Below, in pieces: positions 34,836 through 43,834 of a stretch of 64,000 nt of DNA. Under the pieces are notes generated by a model that saw nothing but the letters and a program-made list of their open reading frames with translations, was not told where the DNA came from and did no database searches. Position 1 is the stretch's first letter; each line of letters starts with the position of its first letter. Source of the stretch: Frateuria_A sp051900535 (GTDB lineage: Bacteria; Pseudomonadota; Gammaproteobacteria; Xanthomonadales; Rhodanobacteraceae); NCBI RefSeq assembly GCF_051900535.1, contig NZ_JBHZGI010000004.1, positions 124,001-188,000 on the forward strand. The letters are read 5' to 3'. The position numbers and the translations under genes were made by a program.

Positions 34836-36025
34836 AGCCGTCCGCCCTGGTCTGCGGCGAGCAGCTCGGCGGCCAGCGGCAGGGCGGGCAATCCGCGCGC
34901 GAACAGCATGGCCTGGAAGCGCTCGCCCATCTGCTCGGGCATGGTCAGCCGGCGCACTTGTTGCGCCAGGCGATGGCGGGCGAAGTCGTCGCCGGCCTGT
35001 GCGTGCGCATGCTCGAAGACCGACTGCAGGCCGCTGGCCAGCAGGAATTGTGCCTGCGGCAGGTACGCCGCCACGCCGAAGCCGGCGCTGTTGCCGGCCT
35101 CGGCCAGCGCGGTGAAATCGACCGATGCGGTCAGATCATTCAGGCCCGGGAAATGGAACGGATCGCCGTGCGCGTGGTGGCGGTAGTGCGCCATCAGCGT
35201 GCCGTCGCTGCGTTCGGGCAGGTAATACTCGCGGCGCACGTAACCGTAGTCGACGAACAGCATCAGCCCCATCTCCAGCGTGCCGGCGACCGCCTGCACC
35301 CAGTACGGCAGTTGCGGCAGCACTTCGGAGCGGTAGCCGTCCTCGAAGGGGCGCCCCAGGTCGCGTTCCAGGTGGCGCACGGCGCCGGCGACCAGCGCGT
35401 CGGCCGGACGGTCGGTCCGCATCAGCCGGCCCTCGCCATCCAGCGCGACGTGTTCCTCGTAGACCTCGCCGGCGCGCAGGGTGAAGCGGGTGGTCGGCAG
35501 CGCATCGACCACCTCGTTGGCGAACAGCACGCCGCGCCACGGTTCCTCGGGCGGGCGGTCGAGCCACGCCACGCGGGCATTGAGTTCCGCCGGCAGCGCG
35601 GCGGCGAGGCGTTCGCGCTGGCGCTCGCGCAGGTCGGCGCTGGGTTCCAGGATCAGGTAGCGACGCGGCGGCGTGCAGGCCTCGGCGAAAGCGCGCAGCA
35701 AGGCTTCGGCGAAGGCGCCGCTGCCGCCACCGAGCTCCAGGAAATCGGCCTGGTCGCCCAGCATCGCCAGTACCGGTTGCACCGCGTTGGCGACGCAGCG
35801 CGCGAACAGGTGGCCCAGTTCCGGCGCGGTGACGAAATCGCCCGCCTCGCCGAACTTGGTCTTGCCGGCGCTGTAGTAACCCAGGCCCGGCGCGTAGAGG
35901 CAGCGTTCCATGTACTGGGCGAACGGCATCGGCCCGTGCGAGACGATCTGCTCGCGCAGGAGCTGCAACAGGCGGTCGGAGTGCGCGCGCTCGTCGGCGC
36001 CGGGATCGGGGAGTCGTGAAGCCAT
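34832..36025 (-). CDS. SAM-dependent methyltransferase, MidA/NDUFAF7 family
   Basis: 397 residues. The family hallmarks are MPFAQYMERCLYAPGLGYY, DFVTAPELGHLFARCVA, the SAM motif FLELGGGSGAFAEALL, FANEVVDALP and the late FVDYGY. The mitochondrial relative NDUFAF7 methylates an arginine of complex I subunit NDUFS2, and bacterial homologues may do the same on NuoD, but this is inference. Coupled to the downstream vanZ gene by a 4-bp overlap. Confidence 0.9.
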   Translation of the reverse strand: MASRLPDPGADERAHSDRLLQLLREQIVSHGPMPFAQYMERCLYAPGLGYYSAGKTKFGEAGDFVTAPELGHLFARCVANAVQPVLAMLGDQADFLELGGGSGAFAEALLRAFAEACTPPRRYLILEPSADLRERQRERLAAALPAELNARVAWLDRPPEEPWRGVLFANEVVDALPTTRFTLRAGEVYEEHVALDGEGRLMRTDRPADALVAGAVRHLERDLGRPFEDGYRSEVLPQLPYWVQAVAGTLEMGLMLFVDYGYVRREYYLPERSDGTLMAHYRHHAHGDPFHFPGLNDLTASVDFTALAEAGNSAGFGVAAYLPQAQFLLASGLQSVFEHAHAQAGDDFARHRLAQQVRRLTMPEQMGERFQAMLFARGLPALPLAAELLAADQGGRL

Positions 36026-36103
36026 GCGGTCAGGTGCTTGGGTTAAACCGGCAGGGTAGCCGATGCCGTGTCAGTCCAGCGGCAACGCACGTCGGATGGG
36101 CGG

Positions 36104-38242
36104 TCAGAAATCCTTCTGCAGGCTCAGATACACGGCGCGCCGCGGCGCGAACTGCGGCGCGCCCACGCCGATACCGCTGCCGTCGCGCAACTCGTAGCTG
36201 CGATCGAGTGCGTTGATCAGCGCCAGCCGGGTGTTGAGGTCACCGAAACGCCCCACCGTGAAGTCGCGCGCCACGCTGAGGTTGAGCTGGAAGTACGCCG
36301 GCAGGTGATCGCCGTTGGGCACCGCGCCGTCACGCCGCAGGCCGCTGCCGAACAGGTAGTCCGCGCCGACCTGCGTGCGCTCGCCGAGCGCGTAGCTGAT
36401 GCCGCCGGAGGAGGCCAGCGTCTGGTCGTGGTCGAGGTGGACGTAATGCTGGGCGATGTAGGCCAGGTCGGCCGGATCGAAGTTGTACTGGCTGGTGATG
36501 ATGCCCTTGCCCACCGCCCGGCTGGCCGCGAGGTTGAAGTAGGCCGAGACCGGTCCGGCGCTGTAGTCGGCGGTGAATTCGACGCCCTTGACCCGGCCCT
36601 TGGCGAGATTGAACGTCGAATAGACCAGCGCCGAGCCGAACTGGCCTTCGTCCTGCAAGCGGTCGACCTTGCGGTAGTAGGCATCCACGCCGAGCGTCCA
36701 CGGCCCAAGCACCTGCTGCACGCCGGCGTCGAAATAGTCCGAGCGCTCGGCCAGCGGCGTGTTGTTGCCCAGGTCCGGCACCGCGTTGGTGGTGCCGTCG
36801 AAGCGGGCAATGTTCTCGCTGGTGATCATCTCGGTGGCCGGCGGCGTGAAGTAGCGCGCGTAGCCGGTGTGCACCACCGTGTCGTCGGTGGCCTGCCAGG
36901 CCAGTCCGACGCGTGGGCTGAGCTGGCTCTCGGTACGCTCCAGCCGGTAGCGGTCGCCGCGCAGGCCCAGGTTGAGGGTCCAGGCCTCGCCCAGGCGCCA
37001 TTCGTCCTGCACGTAGGCGGACCACGTCTTGGCCGTGAGACGATTCGCGTCGAGGATTTCGATCGGCGTGGTGCTGATCTGCCCGCCCTCGGCGTCCGCA
37101 GGAAACACCCGGGCGTCGTTGCCGCTGCCGGCGCGTTCGAAGCTGCCGTAGAGGCCGTAGCGCAAGGTATGGACATCGCCCAGCGGCGTGGCGAAGTCCG
37201 CTTGCAACGTGCTGGCGCGGTTGCTCCGGGTGACCGCCGAGGCCACGCCGTTGAACATCAGCTCGCCGGCACGGTCCGGCGTGTAGGCCACATCGGTGTA
37301 ACGCTGGCCGAGCGATACCTGGTAGCCGGTCTGGCCGAGCTTGCCTTGCAACGCGAGCACGCCGAAGCGCGTGTTCTCGCGTTGGCGCGCCTCGAGCAGG
37401 GAGGAGTCGAACGTCGTGCGGTCGAGATAGCCGAACTGCGGCCGCTGGCCGGGCACGTTGGGGATTTCGAAGCGGTTGTTGGCGGTACCGAACAGGAAGC
37501 TCAACCGCGTGTCGGCGTCGATCAGGTAGCTGACGTCGCCGAAGCTCTTGAGCTGGTTCGTGTGGTCGTGGATCGGTTTGCGGCTGGGGGCCGGGTTCTC
37601 GATGCCGGCGTCGCTCTCCAGGTGGTTCGCGGTGAAGAAGGCACTCCAGCGGTCGCTGCTGCCCCACAGCGCGACATACGGGTTGAGCGTGCCGAACGAG
37701 CCGCCGGTGACGCCCACGCTTCCGCCGTTGCCGAGCTGGTGGCCGCTCCTGGTGGTGATGTCGACCACCGCCGCGGTGCGCAGCCCGTACTGCGCCGGCA
37801 GCGCGCCGTCGAGCAGCTTCATGCTCTGGATCGTTCGCGCATCCAGCGTCTGGCCGAAGCCGGAGATCGACTCGGGAATGATGACCCCGTTGATGCGGTA
37901 CTGCAGGTTGCCGTGGTCGCCGCGCACGTGCAGGCCGCCGTAGGAGTCCTGCACCACGCCCGGCGCCTGCAGCAGCACCTGGTTGACCGGCGTGGCCGCG
38001 CCAAGCGGCAATTGCGCGATGGCCTGCTGGTCGAACACGTACTGGCTGGAGCCGGTATCGGGCGAGAGCGCATTGCGCGACAGGTCCAGCGCCGCACTGA
38101 CATCGACCGTGCCGAGCTCGCGAACCTGCTGCGGGGCCGGCGGCGCCCCGGCATCGCCGCTCGTGATGTCGCCCGGCGTGGTGGCGGCGAAGGAGGGGCT
38201 CAGGGCGCAGGCGAGGCTCAGGGCAAGCAGCGTACGGGGCAT
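36104..38242 (-). CDS. TonB-dependent receptor under a Zur-like operator
   Basis: 712 residues. Signal peptide about 1-19 (ending PSFAAT). Plug domain with LGTVDVSAAL, LQAPGVVQDSYGGLHVRGD, YRINGVIIPESISGFGQTLD and GALPAQYGLRTAAVVDIT. The barrel ends in the C-terminal RAVYLSLQKDF. A His-rich loop (QHYVHLDHDQ) is a plausible metal site. A near-ideal zinc-uptake-regulator palindrome lies 30 bp upstream, so this receptor is likely induced by zinc shortage and may import zinc or a zinc carrier (ZnuD-like function, not proven homology). The divergent gene at 38390 could share the same control. Confidence 0.9.
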   Translation of the reverse strand: MPRTLLALSLACALSPSFAATTPGDITSGDAGAPPAPQQVRELGTVDVSAALDLSRNALSPDTGSSQYVFDQQAIAQLPLGAATPVNQVLLQAPGVVQDSYGGLHVRGDHGNLQYRINGVIIPESISGFGQTLDARTIQSMKLLDGALPAQYGLRTAAVVDITTRSGHQLGNGGSVGVTGGSFGTLNPYVALWGSSDRWSAFFTANHLESDAGIENPAPSRKPIHDHTNQLKSFGDVSYLIDADTRLSFLFGTANNRFEIPNVPGQRPQFGYLDRTTFDSSLLEARQRENTRFGVLALQGKLGQTGYQVSLGQRYTDVAYTPDRAGELMFNGVASAVTRSNRASTLQADFATPLGDVHTLRYGLYGSFERAGSGNDARVFPADAEGGQISTTPIEILDANRLTAKTWSAYVQDEWRLGEAWTLNLGLRGDRYRLERTESQLSPRVGLAWQATDDTVVHTGYARYFTPPATEMITSENIARFDGTTNAVPDLGNNTPLAERSDYFDAGVQQVLGPWTLGVDAYYRKVDRLQDEGQFGSALVYSTFNLAKGRVKGVEFTADYSAGPVSAYFNLAASRAVGKGIITSQYNFDPADLAYIAQHYVHLDHDQTLASSGGISYALGERTQVGADYLFGSGLRRDGAVPNGDHLPAYFQLNLSVARDFTVGRFGDLNTRLALINALDRSYELRDGSGIGVGAPQFAPRRAVYLSLQKDF

Positions 38243-38271
38243 CGGCAGTGTTCCGGTGAAGTTGGCGAGTG

Positions 38272-38288
38272 ATGTTATAATGTAACAT
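38272..38288. promoter_or_regulatory. Zur-box-like operator
   Basis: ATGTTA (38272-38277) and TAACAT (38283-38288) are perfect 6-bp inverted arms around a 5-bp spacer, within an AT-rich patch (GATGTTATAATGTAACATTT) in otherwise GC-rich DNA. The pattern closely follows the known Zur consensus GTTATAnnATAAC. It sits 30 bp before the TonB receptor start and 102 bp before the divergent gene. Confidence 0.6.
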
Positions 38289-38389
38289 TTATTGCATCAT
38301 CCGCCCCGGGCCGGAGGTCATGCCTCATCGCCGCATGCACCATTCACGACCGCTCACCCACACTGGACCTCCCGCCTGCAGGAGTACCC

Positions 38390-39070
38390 ATGGCCGACTC
38401 GCCGACCCAGGTTCCCGCCGTGCCCGCGCCGATCGAGCACGGCCGCATTACCGCGGCGATCCTCGATTTCGCCAGCCAGATTCCCGCTAGCCACGTCCAC
38501 CGGGGCCTGCACCCGGAGGCGAAGGCGCGCGAACTGGCCGCCCAGGCCTCGCGCAAGGCGGCGCTCACGGCCGGCTCGCTGGCCCTGCCGCCGGGGCCGC
38601 TCGGCTGGCTGACGGTGTTGCCCGAACTCGTGGCGATCTGGCGCATCCAGGCACAGATGGTCAGCGACATCGCGGCGGCCTTCGGCCAGCACGCCAGCCT
38701 GGGCCGCGAGCAGATGCTGTGGTGCCTGTTCCGCCACACCGCGGCGCAGGCGTTCCGCGACCTGGTGGTGCGCATGGGCGACCGGCTGCTGTTCCGCCAG
38801 CTTTCGGCCACGCTGGCCGAGCGCGTGGCCAGACGGATCGGCGTGAGCCTGTCCCAGCGCGCGGTCGGCGCCGGCATCTCGCGCTGGTTGCCGGTGATCG
38901 GCGCCGCGGGCGTGGGCGCCTACGCCTGGTACGACACCCGCAGCGTGGCGCGTACGGCGATCGACCTGTTCGGCAGCGGCACCCTGGTACGCACCGAGCC
39001 GTTGGCGGTGCCGGATGACGGGACCGGGCCGGACGATGTCATCGAACCGGACGTCCCGCCATCGCCGTGA
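38390..39070 (+). CDS. EcsC-like family protein
   Basis: 226 residues. The hydrophobic middle LALPPGPLGWLTVLPELVAI, a RIQAQMVSDIAAAFGQH stretch and the glycine-rich WLPVIGAAGVGAYAWYDT are the features I associate with EcsC-family membrane-interacting proteins. The C-terminal 25 residues are acidic and Pro-rich. Function unknown. The ribosome site GGAG precedes the ATG. Divergent from the Zur-box receptor. Confidence 0.65.
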   Translation: MADSPTQVPAVPAPIEHGRITAAILDFASQIPASHVHRGLHPEAKARELAAQASRKAALTAGSLALPPGPLGWLTVLPELVAIWRIQAQMVSDIAAAFGQHASLGREQMLWCLFRHTAAQAFRDLVVRMGDRLLFRQLSATLAERVARRIGVSLSQRAVGAGISRWLPVIGAAGVGAYAWYDTRSVARTAIDLFGSGTLVRTEPLAVPDDGTGPDDVIEPDVPPSP

Positions 39071-39101
39071 CGCCCGGCTCCCTTTGCGGCAAGCTCGCCA
39101 C

Positions 39102-39848
39102 ATGAGCATCCAGCACCCCCGCCCCGTCGCACTGGTCACCGGTGGTGCCCGCCGCGTCGGCGCCACGATCGCCCGTGCGCTGCACGCGGCCGGTTACGAC
39201 CTCGCCCTGCACTACCGCCACTCCGCCGACGAGGCTGCCGGGCTGCTGCGGGAACTGGAACGCGCGCGCACCGGCAGCACGCTGGCGGTACAGGCCGACC
39301 TTGCCGCGGTCGAGCGCCTGCCTGCGCTGGTGGAACAGGTGCTGGGGCGCTTCGGGCAGCTCGACGCGCTGGTCAACAACGCTTCGGCGTTCTTTCCCAC
39401 GCCGGTGGGCAGCGCCACGGCAGCGCAGTGGGACGAACTGTTCGCGTCCAACGCACGGGCGCCGTTTTTCCTTGCCCAGGCCGCGTGGCCGGCGTTGCGG
39501 GAGTCGCGCGGGGCAATCGTCAACCTGGTGGACATCTATGCCGAGCGCGCGCTGGCCGACCACCCGATCTACGTCATGGCCAAGGCCGCGCTGGCCGCGA
39601 TGACCCGCACCCTGGCGCAGGACATGGCGCCCGAGGTGCGCGTCAACGGCGTGGCCCCTGGCGCGGTGCTCTGGCCGTCCGAAGGCAAGGACTACGACGA
39701 CCGCACCGCGATGCTCTCGCGCACGCCGCTCCAGCGCGCTGGCGCGCCGGAGGACGTCGCCTCCGCCGTGCTCTGGCTGCTGCGGGACGCGCCCTTCGTC
39801 ACCGGACAGATCATCCGCGTCGATGGCGGCCGCACGCTGACGGTGTAG
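39102..39848 (+). CDS. Pteridine reductase (SDR family)
   Basis: 248-residue short-chain dehydrogenase. NADPH motif VTGGARRVGATIARAL (about 10-25) with the arginine of the pteridine-reductase type; NNASAFFPTPVGS; catalytic Asp/Tyr/Lys region VDIYAERALADHPIYVMAKAAL (active Tyr and Lys in YVMAK); C-terminal GQIIRVDGGRTL. Probably reduces dihydrofolate or dihydropterins in tetrahydropterin metabolism (FolM/PTR1-like). It lies 31 bp downstream of the EcsC-like gene. Related pathway genes folB and folK are 2 kb away on the opposite strand. Confidence 0.88.
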   Translation: MSIQHPRPVALVTGGARRVGATIARALHAAGYDLALHYRHSADEAAGLLRELERARTGSTLAVQADLAAVERLPALVEQVLGRFGQLDALVNNASAFFPTPVGSATAAQWDELFASNARAPFFLAQAAWPALRESRGAIVNLVDIYAERALADHPIYVMAKAALAAMTRTLAQDMAPEVRVNGVAPGAVLWPSEGKDYDDRTAMLSRTPLQRAGAPEDVASAVLWLLRDAPFVTGQIIRVDGGRTLTV

Positions 39849-39900
39849 GTACCGTTTTTGGCAGGAGTCCGACGGTAGGCTCCTGCGAGGGGCAAGCGCC

Positions 39901-40755
39901 TTACTTCTTCGGGCGGAAGGCGCCCTGCAGCAGCGCCGGCTCGAAGCCCGCACCGCTCTCGCCGACTTCGGCATAGCGGTACAGCGCCGCCGCGTAGATG
40001 CCCTGCAGCGAAGCCTGCACCAGGCTCAGCAGCACCAGCGCGACCGCCACCACGACCACGGCCACCACCACCGCCGGCATCGAATGCAGTGCGAAGGCGC
40101 CGCCGACCAGCAGCGCGCCGACCAGCACGGCGAGGAAAGTCATCAGCCCGAACGCGGCGCCCAGGCCCACGGTGCCGATCAGATTCTCGCCCCAGGTGCG
40201 CTTGAGCAGTTCCACGCTGCGCTTGACCGCGTCGACCGGACCGACCGACTGGCTCGCCAGCACCGGCACCACCAGGAAGGTCGCCACCGTCCAGGCCAGG
40301 CCGAGCAGTCCGGCCACCAGCCGACCGACCAGGCCCAGTCGCTCCTGCAGCGCGCGCAGGAACAGGCCCACCGTGGCGGCGATCAGCGCATAGCCCAGGA
40401 TGCTGGCCCAGCGCGAGCCGGCCAGCGCCAGTCCATTGGACAGGCTGGTCGGTTCGCCGCGCAGGTGGCGCAACGCGCTGCCGGCCAGCGCGGTGTTGAA
40501 GAACACGATGACGAAGTATTGCACCAGGTAGAAAGCGAACATCAGCAACCAGGTCGCCGCCGACCAGTGGTCGCGATCGAGCGTGCGGCCGTCGCTGGCG
40601 ATCGCCGCCAGCGCCACCGGCACCAGGAAACTCGCCGCCACCACCAGCGAGCACAGCCCCGACAGCAGGGGAAAGGCCAGCAGGGCCTTGTCCGACCGCA
40701 ACACCGCGGCGCTCGCCTTCATCAATGCCCAACTGCGCGCAAACTTGCCGGCCAT
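39901..40755 (-). CDS. DUF6159-like polytopic membrane protein
   Basis: 284 residues with about six to seven hydrophobic segments. The start MAGKFARSWALMKASAAVLR and the phrase LLAFPLLSGLCSLVV near residue 30 are typical of the DUF6159 family. PVLASQSVGPVDAVKRSVELL recalls glycerophosphoryl-diester-phosphodiesterase-type membrane domains. Function unknown. Upstream in-frame codons were rejected because MAGKFARS opens the conserved region. It converges on the pteridine reductase. Confidence 0.75.
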   Translation of the reverse strand: MAGKFARSWALMKASAAVLRSDKALLAFPLLSGLCSLVVAASFLVPVALAAIASDGRTLDRDHWSAATWLLMFAFYLVQYFVIVFFNTALAGSALRHLRGEPTSLSNGLALAGSRWASILGYALIAATVGLFLRALQERLGLVGRLVAGLLGLAWTVATFLVVPVLASQSVGPVDAVKRSVELLKRTWGENLIGTVGLGAAFGLMTFLAVLVGALLVGGAFALHSMPAVVVAVVVVAVALVLLSLVQASLQGIYAAALYRYAEVGESGAGFEPALLQGAFRPKK

Positions 40756-40864
40756 GCATTTCCCCCTTCGATCCGTGAATATTGGGCGCCTTTCTAGCAC
40801 CGGCTCCACGCGCGCAACAGTGGCTCCAAGCCTGCAGAAGCAACCTTGGAGGCCACCGCGCCCG

Positions 40865-40893
40865 GCCGGCCGCGCCCAAGGGCGCTCCTACAG
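40865..40893. repeat. REP-like element (GCGCCC AA GGGCGC, CTCCTACAG)
   Basis: GCGCCC (40872-40877), AA, GGGCGC (40880-40885) followed by TCCTACAG. This matches the short palindromic element family of pseudomonads and xanthomonads, which begins TGTAGGAGC on the other strand. It overlaps the last codons of folK at its right edge. Confidence 0.6.
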
Positions 40894-41370
40894 GCGAGTC
40901 GGCGCGAGCGGTTCGCTTTGCTGCGGGAACGCCGCCCACAGGTCGGCCATGCTGCGTCCGTCCAACGGATGGAGCAGGTCGGGCGCGATGTCCGCCAGGG
41001 GCTTGAGCACGAAGGCGTGGCGCAGTTCCTTGCGCGGGATCTGCAGGTGACCGGGACCTTCGAGCACGCGCTGGTCATAGAGCACGATGTCCACGTCCAG
41101 CGTGCGGTCGGAATAGCGCGGCACGTCGCGACGGCGGCCGTGGCGATCCTCCAACGCGTGCAGCCAGTCGTTCAGCACCTCGGGTTCCAGCTCGGTGTCC
41201 AGCGCCACCGCGAGATTGATGAAATCGTTGCCCTCGAAGCCCACCGCACGGCTGCGGTAGGCCGGCGACACGTCGATCGCGCCGAAGCGCGCGCGCAGTT
41301 CGTCCAGCGCGGCATGCAGGTGACGCTCCGGTTCGAGATTGGAACCCAGGCTTAGATAGGCGCGTCCCAT
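40888..41370 (-). CDS. folK: 6-hydroxymethyl-7,8-dihydropterin pyrophosphokinase FolK
   Basis: 160 residues. Transfers pyrophosphate from ATP to 6-hydroxymethyl-dihydropterin in folate synthesis. Diagnostic sequence: YLSLGSNLEPERHL, FEGNDFINLAVAL and the catalytic/metal motif YSDRTLDVDIVLYD, then PHLQIPRKELRHAFVLKPL-type C-terminal segment. Lies 12 bp downstream of folB in the same direction, after tsaD. Confidence 0.95.
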   Translation of the reverse strand: MGRAYLSLGSNLEPERHLHAALDELRARFGAIDVSPAYRSRAVGFEGNDFINLAVALDTELEPEVLNDWLHALEDRHGRRRDVPRYSDRTLDVDIVLYDQRVLEGPGHLQIPRKELRHAFVLKPLADIAPDLLHPLDGRSMADLWAAFPQQSEPLAPTRL

Positions 41371-41382
41371 CGCTTCGGCTGC

Positions 41383-41742
41383 CTACTGCGGTCGCGTACC
41401 GCGCTCGATGCGCACGCCGACCGAATGGGCGCCGCGGACGGCGCCGGGCTTGGACAGCTTCAGGCGCACCCACGCCACGCCGAACTCCTCGCGGATGGTC
41501 GCCGCGCAGCGCTCGGCCAGTGTCTCGACCAGGCCGAAGCTGGAGCTGCCGACGTAATCGATCAGCCGCTTGGAGACGTCCTTGTAGTTGAGCGTGTGCG
41601 CGATGTCGTCGCTGGCGGCGGGGATGGTGTTGTCGAACGCCATCTCGATGTCGAACGCGAGCGTCTGGCGCACACGCCGCTCCCAGTCGTAGATGCCGAT
41701 CACCGCGTCGATGCGCAGGTCTTCGATGAAAACGATGTCCAT
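41383..41742 (-). CDS. folB: Dihydroneopterin aldolase FolB
   Basis: 119 residues. Converts 7,8-dihydroneopterin to 6-hydroxymethyl-7,8-dihydropterin. The start DIVFIEDLRIDAVIGIYDWE holds the catalytic Glu at YDWERR, and the C-terminal LKLSKPGAV carries the conserved lysine. Between tsaD (29 bp) and folK (12 bp) on one strand, so probably one operon. Confidence 0.94.
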   Translation of the reverse strand: MDIVFIEDLRIDAVIGIYDWERRVRQTLAFDIEMAFDNTIPAASDDIAHTLNYKDVSKRLIDYVGSSSFGLVETLAERCAATIREEFGVAWVRLKLSKPGAVRGAHSVGVRIERGTRPQ

Positions 41743-41771
41743 CGCGCCAGTCTAGGGCATCGCTTTTCGTC

Positions 41772-42833
41772 CTACACCGGCTGCAGGCTTTCCAGATCCC
41801 AGCGCGGCGATACACGGACCGACTCGTCCTGGCCCTGGCCCGCCGCCAGCCGGATGGCGCCCGCCAGGGCGATCATGGCGCCGTTGTCGGTGCAGAACTG
41901 CAGCCGCGGGAAGTAGGTGCGGAAACCGTCCTTCTCGCCGGCGGCCGCCAGCGTTTCACGCAGGCGCCTGTTGGCGCCGACGCCGCCGGCGATCACCAGC
42001 CGGTGCGTGCCGGTGGCTTCCAGCGCGCGGCGGCACTTGATCACCAGCGTGTCGACGATGGCTTCCTCGAAACCGCGCGCGACGTCGGCGCGGGTCTGAT
42101 CGGACTGGTCGGACTGCTTCCAGGCCAGCAGCACCTGGGTCTTCAGGCCCGAGAAGCTGAAATCCAGCCCGGGCCGATCGGTCATCGGGCGCGAGAAGCG
42201 GAACGCGCCGGGGTGGCCCTGTTCGGCCAGCTTTGCCAGCGCCGGACCGCCCGGATACGGCAGGCCCATCAGCTTGGCGGTCTTGTCGAAGGCTTCGCCG
42301 GCGGCATCGTCCAGGGTGTCGCCAAGCAGGCGGTACTGTCCGATCGCGCGCACCTCGACCAGCATCGAATGGCCGCCGGAGACCAGCAGCGCCACGAACG
42401 GCGGCTCGGGCGGGTCGGGCTCGAGCAGCGGCGCCAGCAGGTGGCCTTCCATGTGGTGCACGCCGATCGCCGGCACGTCCAGCGCCCAGGCCATCGCACG
42501 GGCCGCCGCCGCGCCGACCAGCAGCGCGCCGACCAGGCCGGGGCCGGCGGTGTAGGCCACACCGCCGAGGTCGGCGGGGGTCATGCCGGCCTGTGCCAGC
42601 GCCTCGCGCACCAGTGGCAGCAGCTTGCGCACGTGGTCGCGGCTGGCCAGTTCGGGCACCACGCCGCCGTAGTCGGCATGCAGTTTGATCTGGCTGTAGA
42701 GCGCGTGCGCCAGCAGGCCGCGGCCGGGGGCCTCGGGCTCCCAGCGCAGCAGCGCCACGCCGGTCTCGTCGCAGGAAGTTTCCACGCCGAGGACGGGCTT
42801 GTTGGACGGGTTTGAAAGTTGGCTGGTGTGCAC
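41772..42833 (-). CDS. tsaD: tRNA N6-threonylcarbamoyladenosine synthase subunit TsaD
   Basis: 353 residues starting at GTG. Transfers threonylcarbamoyl to A37 of ANN-decoding tRNAs, with TsaB and TsaE. ASKHA-fold signature VLGVETSCDETGVALL (about 14-29), metal-binding His127 and His131 in VHHMEGHLLAP, DTLDDAAGEAFDKTAKLMG, and the C-terminal VIAGGVGANRRLR and CTDNGAMIA. The divergent arrangement with rpsU and the presence of the rpsU promoter over the tsaD start are typical of Gammaproteobacteria. Confidence 0.95.
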   Translation of the reverse strand: MHTSQLSNPSNKPVLGVETSCDETGVALLRWEPEAPGRGLLAHALYSQIKLHADYGGVVPELASRDHVRKLLPLVREALAQAGMTPADLGGVAYTAGPGLVGALLVGAAAARAMAWALDVPAIGVHHMEGHLLAPLLEPDPPEPPFVALLVSGGHSMLVEVRAIGQYRLLGDTLDDAAGEAFDKTAKLMGLPYPGGPALAKLAEQGHPGAFRFSRPMTDRPGLDFSFSGLKTQVLLAWKQSDQSDQTRADVARGFEEAIVDTLVIKCRRALEATGTHRLVIAGGVGANRRLRETLAAAGEKDGFRTYFPRLQFCTDNGAMIALAGAIRLAAGQGQDESVRVSPRWDLESLQPV

Positions 42834-42841
42834 GCTATACT
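42812..42841 (+). promoter_or_regulatory. Sigma-70 promoter of rpsU
   Basis: TTGAAA (42812-42817), 18-bp spacer, TATACT (42836-42841), 64 bp before the rpsU ATG. The -10 lies just past the divergent tsaD start codon. Confidence 0.7.
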
Positions 42842-42905
42842 TCGCGGCTCGCCCTATTCCACAGGCGCGCCAGGTTGGCGGGCCAGTTTACCACCCGGAG
42901 TTTTC

Positions 42906-43121
42906 ATGCCCAGCGTAAAAGTTCGCGAGAACGAGCCGTTCGAGCTTGCCCTGCGCCGTTTCAAGCGTACCTGCGAAAAGGCCGGCGTCCTCGCCGAAAC
43001 CCGCAAGCGCGAGTTCTACGAGAAGCCGACCCAGGAGCGCAAGCGCAAGCGTGCCGCCGCGGTGAAGCGCCACCTGCGCCGTCTCTCGCGCGACGTTTCG
43101 CGCAAGACCCGGATGTACTGA
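42906..43121 (+). CDS. rpsU: 30S ribosomal protein S21
   Basis: 71 residues, very basic, the standard S21 length. MPSVKVRENEPFELALRRFK, then KREFYEKPTQERKRKRAAA and a KRHLRRLSRDVSRK tail. First gene of the classical macromolecular synthesis operon (rpsU-dnaG-rpoD); here yqeY and a small DUF1328 gene sit before dnaG. Ribosome site GGAG 7 bp before the ATG. Confidence 0.97.
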   Translation: MPSVKVRENEPFELALRRFKRTCEKAGVLAETRKREFYEKPTQERKRKRAAAVKRHLRRLSRDVSRKTRMY

Positions 43122-43168
43122 TCCGCCTGCCGCTGCGTAGCGCGCGGCACGGTGGTTCTTTCATCCCC

Positions 43169-43213
43169 AAGGCCGGTGTTGCCCTCCACGGCGACACCGG
43201 CCTTTCGCGTTTC
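43169..43213 (+). terminator. Stem-loop after rpsU
   Basis: AAGGCCGGTGT...GCC (43169-43183) pairs with GGC...ACACCGGCCTT (43190-43204), one internal mismatch, then TTCGCGTTT. It may reduce read-through from rpsU into yqeY. Confidence 0.65.
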
Positions 43214-43225
43214 CGGAGATAGCCC

Positions 43226-43672
43226 ATGAGCCTCAAGCAGCGCATCACCGACGACATGAAGGCCGCCATGCGCGGCGGCGAAAAGGATCGCCTGGCGGTG
43301 ATCCGCCTGATCCTGGCCGCGATCAAGCAGCGCGAGGTGGACGAGCGCATCGAGCTGGACGAGACGCAGACCCTCGCCGTGCTGGAAAAGATGCTCAAGC
43401 AGCGGCGTGACTCGATCGTGCAGTACGACGCCGCCGGTCGCGTGGATCTTGCGGACGTCGAGCGCGCCGAGATGGTGGTGATCGAAGCTTATCTTCCGGC
43501 CAAGCTGTCCGAGGCCGAGATCGACGCACTCATCGACGCGGCCATCACGCAGACCGGCGCCAGTTCCCAGCGCGAGATGGGCAAGGTGGTCGGCCTGGTC
43601 AAGGAGCGCGCCGCCGGCCGCGCCGACATGGCGCAAGTGTCCTCGCGCATCAAGGCGCGACTGGGCGGCTGA
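43226..43672 (+). CDS. yqeY: GatB/YqeY domain-containing protein
   Basis: 148 residues of the YqeY family, related to the tail domain of the GatB amidotransferase subunit. MSLKQRITDDMKAAMRGGEK, RLAVIRLILAAIKQREVDER and MGKVVGLVKERAAGRADMA are diagnostic. Possibly tRNA-related, not proven. Downstream of rpsU. Confidence 0.9.
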   Translation: MSLKQRITDDMKAAMRGGEKDRLAVIRLILAAIKQREVDERIELDETQTLAVLEKMLKQRRDSIVQYDAAGRVDLADVERAEMVVIEAYLPAKLSEAEIDALIDAAITQTGASSQREMGKVVGLVKERAAGRADMAQVSSRIKARLGG

Positions 43673-43834
43673 GGCCTCCCCCGATTCCTTGCCCATTCGG
43701 AAAGCCGGAGCAAGGGAGCATCACGCCGCACGGAGCGAGCTGATGCGCACCCTTCACGCCGCTTCCCCTACAACGTTGCGGCGTCGCCGGATCGGAGGCT
43801 CCCGCCCCCGGCCGCGCGGCAAGGGAGAAGCCGC

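Noticed and set aside
39861..39886. Stem GCAGGAG/CTCCTGC between pteridine reductase and the DUF6159 gene as a terminator
   Set aside because: Arms pair, but neither direction is followed by a T-run and the loop is long; more likely a degenerate REP remnant.
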